Assembly (NCBI GenBank): GCA_017478965.1
Contig: JAFVCV010000005.1
Coordinates: forward strand, 1 to 64,000
Origin: Ruminococcus sp.
GTDB taxonomy: Bacteria > Bacillota > Clostridia > Oscillospirales > Ruminococcaceae
Direction of reading: 5' to 3'
DNA: 64,000 bases
Under the pieces are notes generated by a model. That model was given only the letters and a program-made list of their open reading frames with translations. It did not search any database and was not told where the DNA came from. Position numbers and translations under genes: made by a program. Positions 59,590 through 64,000 of this stretch are shown here, in pieces; within the stretch, counting starts at the first letter, position 1; each line of letters opens with the position of its first letter.

Positions 59590-60726
59590 TTAATACAGCC
59601 TGCCGTCAAAATATTCCAGCAGCAGGAGCATATCTCCATCGTAGTTGTTCTCTTTGAGCACCTTTGCCTGTGTCTCCCAGCCCTTTTCGGCGGCGTCCTC
59701 AGCGGCCTGTGAGTATTCTTCCAGGGGGTGGTCGTCTTCATCGAACTTCTCCTGTGCTTCGTCAAGAGCGGCATATCTGTCCTCAAATATCCTCGGGTCC
59801 ACCTGGGGCTGCTGCTCATAGATGGCGACGGCGACATCTTCATCATAATTGTTCATCAGGAAGTTCCAGTACTCATTGTCCATCTTATCAAATATCCTAT
59901 AGCAGCCGGCCATTGCGATGAAAGGGTCGTCGCTGGCGGCACACCCTACATAGCTGAGGAAATTGGCCTCATTTTCCTGATAATATCCCCGGTGGTGACT
60001 GCTCTCATGGGCATAGAGCACCGGGAAGTAGAACCGGTCCGTATACTTATTGCAGGTAAGCTCCATAGTATAGGGATAGGTGTAGCCCCCTATCCACATA
60101 TATTCCAGTATCTCGGATATGGCTGCCTCCTTCATAGGAGGATAGTGACCTTTCAGCCTGGGGAATTCCCCGCTGATGCTGTTCATGGCGGCCCCCACCT
60201 TTTCCATGACCTCCTCACGGTCCATGGGGACTATGGCGCCGTTTTCGTCCCTTTGCTGCATATCTGCCAGGGCATTGAGCTTTTCGGCGTAGGTGTTGCG
60301 GATAATGAGCACCTGCTCTGAGGTATACTTCTTTCCCGTATGCTCCCAGCCGTCCAGCAGGCTGCTGCGGAAGGGTATTATCCAGTTGAGGGTATAGGAC
60401 ATGAACACCGAAACTATGATATACAGATATGTCTTCATATAGGCAGCCGTAAATCTGCGGTAGCCAGGTTTTTTTCTCAGAAATATCAGCAGCAGCAGTA
60501 TTATCGGAATGAGCACCGTCACCACTATACCCGCCCCTGCCAGGACCTCACCCAGGGCAAAAGGTATGGGCGCAGTGATCTTCCCTAAGATATCGGAGAT
60601 ATGGGGATAGACATATTTTATGTAGAGGTCGCAGAATTTTCTGCTGAAAGCAGCCAGGTCAAGCAGGACAGCTGCTGCAAGGATGATTATGACCGCCTTC
60701 CAGTAGGCGCTGATCTTTTTCTTCAT
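59590..60726 (-). CDS. DUF3810 membrane protein with HExxH motif
   Basis: A 378-residue protein with three N-terminal membrane helices (about 8-25, 45-75, 95-115) and a large soluble domain. PVLYAHESSHHRGYYQENEA contains HESSH, a zincin-type motif, followed by a Glu 10 residues on; the family is DUF3810. It may be an external metalloprotease, but no substrate is known. A minus-strand promoter precedes it. Confidence 0.82.
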   Translation of the reverse strand: MKKKISAYWKAVIIILAAAVLLDLAAFSRKFCDLYIKYVYPHISDILGKITAPIPFALGEVLAGAGIVVTVLIPIILLLLIFLRKKPGYRRFTAAYMKTYLYIIVSVFMSYTLNWIIPFRSSLLDGWEHTGKKYTSEQVLIIRNTYAEKLNALADMQQRDENGAIVPMDREEVMEKVGAAMNSISGEFPRLKGHYPPMKEAAISEILEYMWIGGYTYPYTMELTCNKYTDRFYFPVLYAHESSHHRGYYQENEANFLSYVGCAASDDPFIAMAGCYRIFDKMDNEYWNFLMNNYDEDVAVAIYEQQPQVDPRIFEDRYAALDEAQEKFDEDDHPLEEYSQAAEDAAEKGWETQAKVLKENNYDGDMLLLLEYFDGRLY

Positions 60727-60790
60727 GGGCGTTCTCCCGGTCAGGTATTTTACCGGACGGAGTTGTCACTGCGGCCGGTATCGCACCTAT

Positions 60791-60820
60791 ATTATACTAT
60801 ATACCGACAGAATTTGTCAA
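60791..60820 (-). promoter_or_regulatory. Promoter of the DUF3810 gene
   Basis: Minus strand TTGACA (60820-60815), 18-bp spacer, TATAAT (60796-60791). Confidence 0.75.
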
Positions 60821-60828
60821 CAGCCAAA

Positions 60829-60872
60829 AAAAGGCACTCCGGCATAAGTATGCCGGAGCGCTGTTTTTTCTG
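60829..60872 (-). terminator. Terminator of the GH5 gene
   Basis: On the minus strand GCGCTCCGGCATA and TATGCCGGAGTGC form a stem followed by a long T-run. Confidence 0.88.
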
Positions 60873-60880
60873 GAAGATAC

Positions 60881-62842
60881 TCAGGAAAGTCCCTTTGCGG
60901 TTTTAAGATCAATGCCGTTGCTGCCAAGGGCTATCTCATGGTCAAGGCCCACGAACTTGCCGCTCTCCTGCCAGAGGACCTCCTTGACGAAGTTATACTT
61001 CTCAGTGTCCCAGGTCTTGAAATCGTCAAGCACCAGTCCGCCGGTGTCGCCGGAATTGGCGTTAAAGCACCAGAAGGTATGGTTAAGATGGTAGGTCCCG
61101 ATGAGCTGGCGCATATAGGTCATCCATTTCAGGTTAGGCTGTTTCATGAAGCCGCCCCATTCGCCTATGAGAAGAGGTGCGGTGTTGCCGGTATGGATAT
61201 AGAGCCAGTTATCACGCCATACATCATTTATAAGGCTCTGATAGGTATAATTGCCCTTGAACCAGTCCTGCTCGAATACCGTCGGGCCGTAGTCATGGGG
61301 CGAATATACCAGCTTGTCCTGATATTTGCCCAGGTCGATAGGATAATCCTTGACGCCCCTCAGGTTGCCGCCCCACCAGTTAAAGTAATAGTCATCGTCG
61401 TCGCTGAACTTATAGTCGCCGTTTTTCTTGATGTCCTTGGGATAGATCTCGGTGCCCTCTACCATTATCAGGACGTTGGGGTTCTTAGCCAGGACCTTCT
61501 TTGCGGCGGTCTCGGCTACGTATTTCCAGTTATTGTTCTTGGTGCTGTTGTTCCAGATAGCCGCATCGCTGCCCTCGTTGGGCTTGCCGTGGGGCTCGTT
61601 TTTAAGGTCGAAGGCGATGATGGTATCGTTGTCCTTATACCTGTCAGCCAGCCATTCAAGAGCCTTATAGTAATCGTTTATAGTGACCTTTGAGGTGTAC
61701 CACAGGTTCACATTATGACCCATGGCGTCAGTTTCGGCGGAATGGATATCAGGCATTACCTTCATGCCGTTCTCCTCTGCCAGTTTAAGGAAATAATCGA
61801 ATATCTGAAGGCTGTTCATTTTAAGCAGAGCAGGGTTCGAGGCAGTATTGTAGTTTGCCTTCGGATACTCCCCTGCTGCCCACTGATTGATAAGCTCGGC
61901 TGAGATAGGCACTCTTATAAGGTTGAACCCGTGGTCTGCGATGGCCTTCACAGAGGTCTCCAGGTTGCTGTTCCACAGTCCGTCAAAAGTATTTGTGCCG
62001 GTATTGTATCCGAACCAGTTAACGCCGGTGAGCCATACCTGCTTGCCGTCCTTGTCCAGTATCTTATTGCCGTCGGTATGGAGCCAGTCGTCGCCCTGCT
62101 TGGCCTTGGAGCTGCGCTTTAAGAGACTTTCAACGTCTGCGGAGGTGCTGCTGTCATTTCCGCCCTGGCTGCTGTCGTTCCCGCCTGAACTGCTGCTTCC
62201 GCCCTGGTCGGGCTTTGCCACCTTTCCTGCGGTTATCTCGCAGTCCTTGCCGTTGAGCCTGGCGCTGACAACTTTAAGCTCTCCCTTCACGCCCAGATTG
62301 CAGCCGATGCTGACGGTCCCTCCGGCGCCCACGGCGCCGTTGTGGTCAGCATTGGTGACCGTAAGGATATTGCCGTCAATGGAGAAATCCCCGTTCCAGC
62401 CCGAAACATTGTCAAGGCCCTCGATCTCCACTTCCAGCGTCCAGCTGCTGACAGAGCTGTCGGTATTGTTGGTAATGCTCATTTCCAGGCCATACATATC
62501 CACCCCGCCGTTGTTCCAGGTATTCCCGGCAGAATAGCCCAGAGTGAAATCCTTCTTTTCTGCTGGCGGCAATGCCTCGCCGTTGATAAGTGCGATGAGC
62601 CTGTCAACGTCAAGATAGTCTATACTGCCGCTGCCGTCTACATCGGCGGCCCACAGAGAGTCCCCTTTCAGGTCCTTCTCCCTGTTGATGTAGGATATGA
62701 GCTGGTCTAAGTCAAGGTAGTCCCAGCTGCCGCTGCCGTCCACGTCACCACGGATAGTCTGCGAAGACGACACGGCTGTTCCGGCACAGATCATTGCGGT
62801 AACAGCCCCCACAGCGGCTGCAAAAAGTCTGGCTGATCTCAT
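60881..62842 (-). CDS. Secreted GH5 cellulase with N-terminal dockerin and CBM
   Basis: A 653-residue protein. Signal peptide 1-26; type I dockerin at the N-terminus (about 30-92) with calcium loops [18 protein letters not shown] and [18 protein letters not shown]; a CBM2-like cellulose-binding domain (about 97-205); a Ser/Gly/Gln linker; then a GH5 barrel (about 250-620). Acid/base Glu is in FDLKNEPHG and nucleophile Glu in LIGEWGG. It attaches to a cohesin and cuts beta-glucan/cellulose. N-terminal dockerins are less usual than C-terminal ones. Confidence 0.93.
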   Translation of the reverse strand: MRSARLFAAAVGAVTAMICAGTAVSSSQTIRGDVDGSGSWDYLDLDQLISYINREKDLKGDSLWAADVDGSGSIDYLDVDRLIALINGEALPPAEKKDFTLGYSAGNTWNNGGVDMYGLEMSITNNTDSSVSSWTLEVEIEGLDNVSGWNGDFSIDGNILTVTNADHNGAVGAGGTVSIGCNLGVKGELKVVSARLNGKDCEITAGKVAKPDQGGSSSSGGNDSSQGGNDSSTSADVESLLKRSSKAKQGDDWLHTDGNKILDKDGKQVWLTGVNWFGYNTGTNTFDGLWNSNLETSVKAIADHGFNLIRVPISAELINQWAAGEYPKANYNTASNPALLKMNSLQIFDYFLKLAEENGMKVMPDIHSAETDAMGHNVNLWYTSKVTINDYYKALEWLADRYKDNDTIIAFDLKNEPHGKPNEGSDAAIWNNSTKNNNWKYVAETAAKKVLAKNPNVLIMVEGTEIYPKDIKKNGDYKFSDDDDYYFNWWGGNLRGVKDYPIDLGKYQDKLVYSPHDYGPTVFEQDWFKGNYTYQSLINDVWRDNWLYIHTGNTAPLLIGEWGGFMKQPNLKWMTYMRQLIGTYHLNHTFWCFNANSGDTGGLVLDDFKTWDTEKYNFVKEVLWQESGKFVGLDHEIALGSNGIDLKTAKGLS

Positions 62843-62973
62843 TTTTTAACCCCCTCCTGACAGATCACAGTGATCTTCCTTTGCCATATAAGTACATTAT
62901 AACCATTTTTTCTCCCAAAGTCAAGGGAAAAAGAGGGCCTGCGAACATATTTATATTTGTTAGTTTTTCAGAC

Positions 62974-63002
62974 TTGACGAAACGGGAAATATGGATTATA
63001 AT
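62974..63002 (+). promoter_or_regulatory. Promoter of glmU
   Basis: TTGACG (62974-62979), 17-bp spacer, TATAAT (62997-63002). Confidence 0.8.
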
Positions 63003-63059
63003 GTAATATGGTCATAAGCCCCCGGGGGCTTTCAATTCATTATTATGGGAGGGCATATA

Positions 63060-64000
63060 ATGTCGAACAATGTTGTTATCCTAGCCGGCGGCCAGGGCAA
63101 GAGAATGAAGGTCCGCTCGCCAAAGGTCCTTTGCAGGGTGCTGGGTGAGCCTATGCTGGAATGGGTCATCTCGGCCTGTGAGGACGCTGAGCTTAATGAT
63201 ATCTGCGTAGTGAAGGGCTTTGAGGGCGCTCAGATAGATGCTTATCTTGAGAGCAGGGACTCAAAGGCTGATATAGTCACCGTTTTGCAGGAGGAACAGC
63301 TTGGCACCGGACACGCTGTGATGATGGCGAAGGATTTCCTTGAAAAGCACGCTGACGGCAACACTCTCATTCTCTGCGGAGACGCTCCTTTCATCGACAG
63401 GGCTACCATCGAAGGCGCACTTGCCCTTCATGAGAGCAGGGGCTGCGGGGTGACGGTGGTCACTTCGAGAGCTGAAGACCCTACGGGCTACGGCAGGATA
63501 GTCAGGAACGATGAGGGCATAGCAGGGATAGTGGAGCACAGGGACTGCACGCCTGCACAGCTGGCCATCACCGAGATAAACTCCGGCTGTTACTGGTTCA
63601 GGACAGCGGACCTGCTGGAGGTGCTGTTCGATCTTCAGCCCAACAATGCACAGCAGGAATACTATCTGACGGACTGCGTTGAGCTCATCATAAACAAGGG
63701 GAGGACTGCGGACGCTTACATCTCCGAGAACCACAACGTTTCTCTGGGAGCGAACGACAGGCGTGGGCTGCTGATGCTCAATGATATCGCCCGCATGGAC
63801 ATCATCGAGAAGTGGCTGGACGCTGGTATTGAATTCACCTGCATAGACGGGGTCATCATCGGCAAGGACGTTACCATAGGCGAGGGCAGCAGGATAGACA
63901 AGGGCACCGAGCTGAGGGGGAAGACCGTTATCGGACAGGGCTGTCTCATCGGCAGCAACTGCATCATCGAGAACACTAAGATAGGCGATAACGTTGTGCT
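63060..64000 (+). CDS. glmU: Bifunctional GlmU, 3'-truncated by window edge
   Basis: ATG at 63060 (MSNNVVILAGGQGKRMKV) after GGGAGGG; 313 codons are visible and the frame is open at the window end. LAGGQGKRMKVRSPKVL is the uridyltransferase loop (Ala-Gly-Gly here versus the usual Ala-Ala-Gly), then LGTGHAVMMAKDFL, LILCGDAPFIDRATI and INSGCYWFR. The left-handed beta-helix acetyltransferase domain begins near residue 250 (IDGVIIGKDVTIGEGSRIDK). GlmU makes UDP-GlcNAc for peptidoglycan. Confidence 0.93.
   Translation, partial: MSNNVVILAGGQGKRMKVRSPKVLCRVLGEPMLEWVISACEDAELNDICVVKGFEGAQIDAYLESRDSKADIVTVLQEEQLGTGHAVMMAKDFLEKHADGNTLILCGDAPFIDRATIEGALALHESRGCGVTVVTSRAEDPTGYGRIVRNDEGIAGIVEHRDCTPAQLAITEINSGCYWFRTADLLEVLFDLQPNNAQQEYYLTDCVELIINKGRTADAYISENHNVSLGANDRRGLLMLNDIARMDIIEKWLDAGIEFTCIDGVIIGKDVTIGEGSRIDKGTELRGKTVIGQGCLIGSNCIIENTKIGDNVV

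Overview
The window looks like a chromosome segment of a cellulolytic Ruminococcus-type Firmicute (Oscillospiraceae). The evidence is a cohesin-bearing surface protein, two dockerin-bearing secreted proteins (a GH5 cellulase and a cell-wall hydrolase), a GH26 mannanase lipoprotein, a THF riboswitch-folT unit, and the Firmicutes rpsF-ssb-rpsR and rpsT/gpr gene arrangements. The genus is inferred from gene content only. Bases 1-18,400 are visibly A+T-rich and consist of mobile DNA. From about 18,550 onward the sequence is G+C-richer core chromosome.

Mobile region. (a) 1-~1520 is the right end of an element driven by a large serine recombinase; it has inserted into a tyrosine integrase gene and cut off that gene's catalytic half. 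(b) ~1521-9737 is a compact element without visible conjugation genes: broken integrase, excisionase, a radical SAM enzyme preceded by a 32-residue Cys-containing peptide gene and a stem-loop, a Toprim primase, an unrecognised 450-residue protein, an HU-like protein, a resolvase with its repeat-rich control region, and a hypothetical protein. (c) 9738-18391 is a second element in tandem. It carries a Mor-type activator, a Cys-rich lipoprotein and its own Lgt paralogue, micropeptide ORFs between two terminators, a DUF1643 protein, a DUF927 ATPase gene broken by a deletion and frameshift, an excisionase, an integrase interrupted by an in-frame TAG, and a PIN-domain toxin-antitoxin locus with two related antitoxin-like genes. 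Elements (b) and (c) each end in a copy of the 3' half of a tRNA-Ser(GGA) gene plus its terminator, about 96 bp with three mismatches. This points to successive integration at one tRNA whose 5' half lies outside the window.

Core region. On the minus strand lie lon, the rpsF-ssb-rpsR operon, a RING/zinc-ribbon membrane protein, a YesL-like protein, a SpoIIM-like protein and proC; prfB is on the plus strand and lacks the usual programmed frameshift. Next come a dockerin-bearing cell-wall hydrolase, a cohesin surface protein with an NPNTG anchor, an LCP ligase, a glycosyltransferase, a PASTA pseudokinase, pfkA, THF riboswitch-folT, a type IV pilin, a cytosolic sugar-sensor/GGDEF fusion overlapping an O-antigen-ligase-like gene, a MacAB-like efflux operon, an SOS-box-flanked unknown gene, a second pilin, rpsT/gpr, a GH26 mannanase, another glycosyltransferase, an HtrA protease, a DUF3343/cysteine-desulfurase pair, a DUF3810 protein, a GH5 cellulase and the start of glmU.

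The most promising undescribed system is the micropeptide/radical SAM pair of element (b), followed by the Cys-rich lipoprotein/Lgt cassette of element (c), the triple-mutant PASTA pseudokinase and the SOS-controlled small gene at 50480. All functions are read from sequence motifs; no searches were run.
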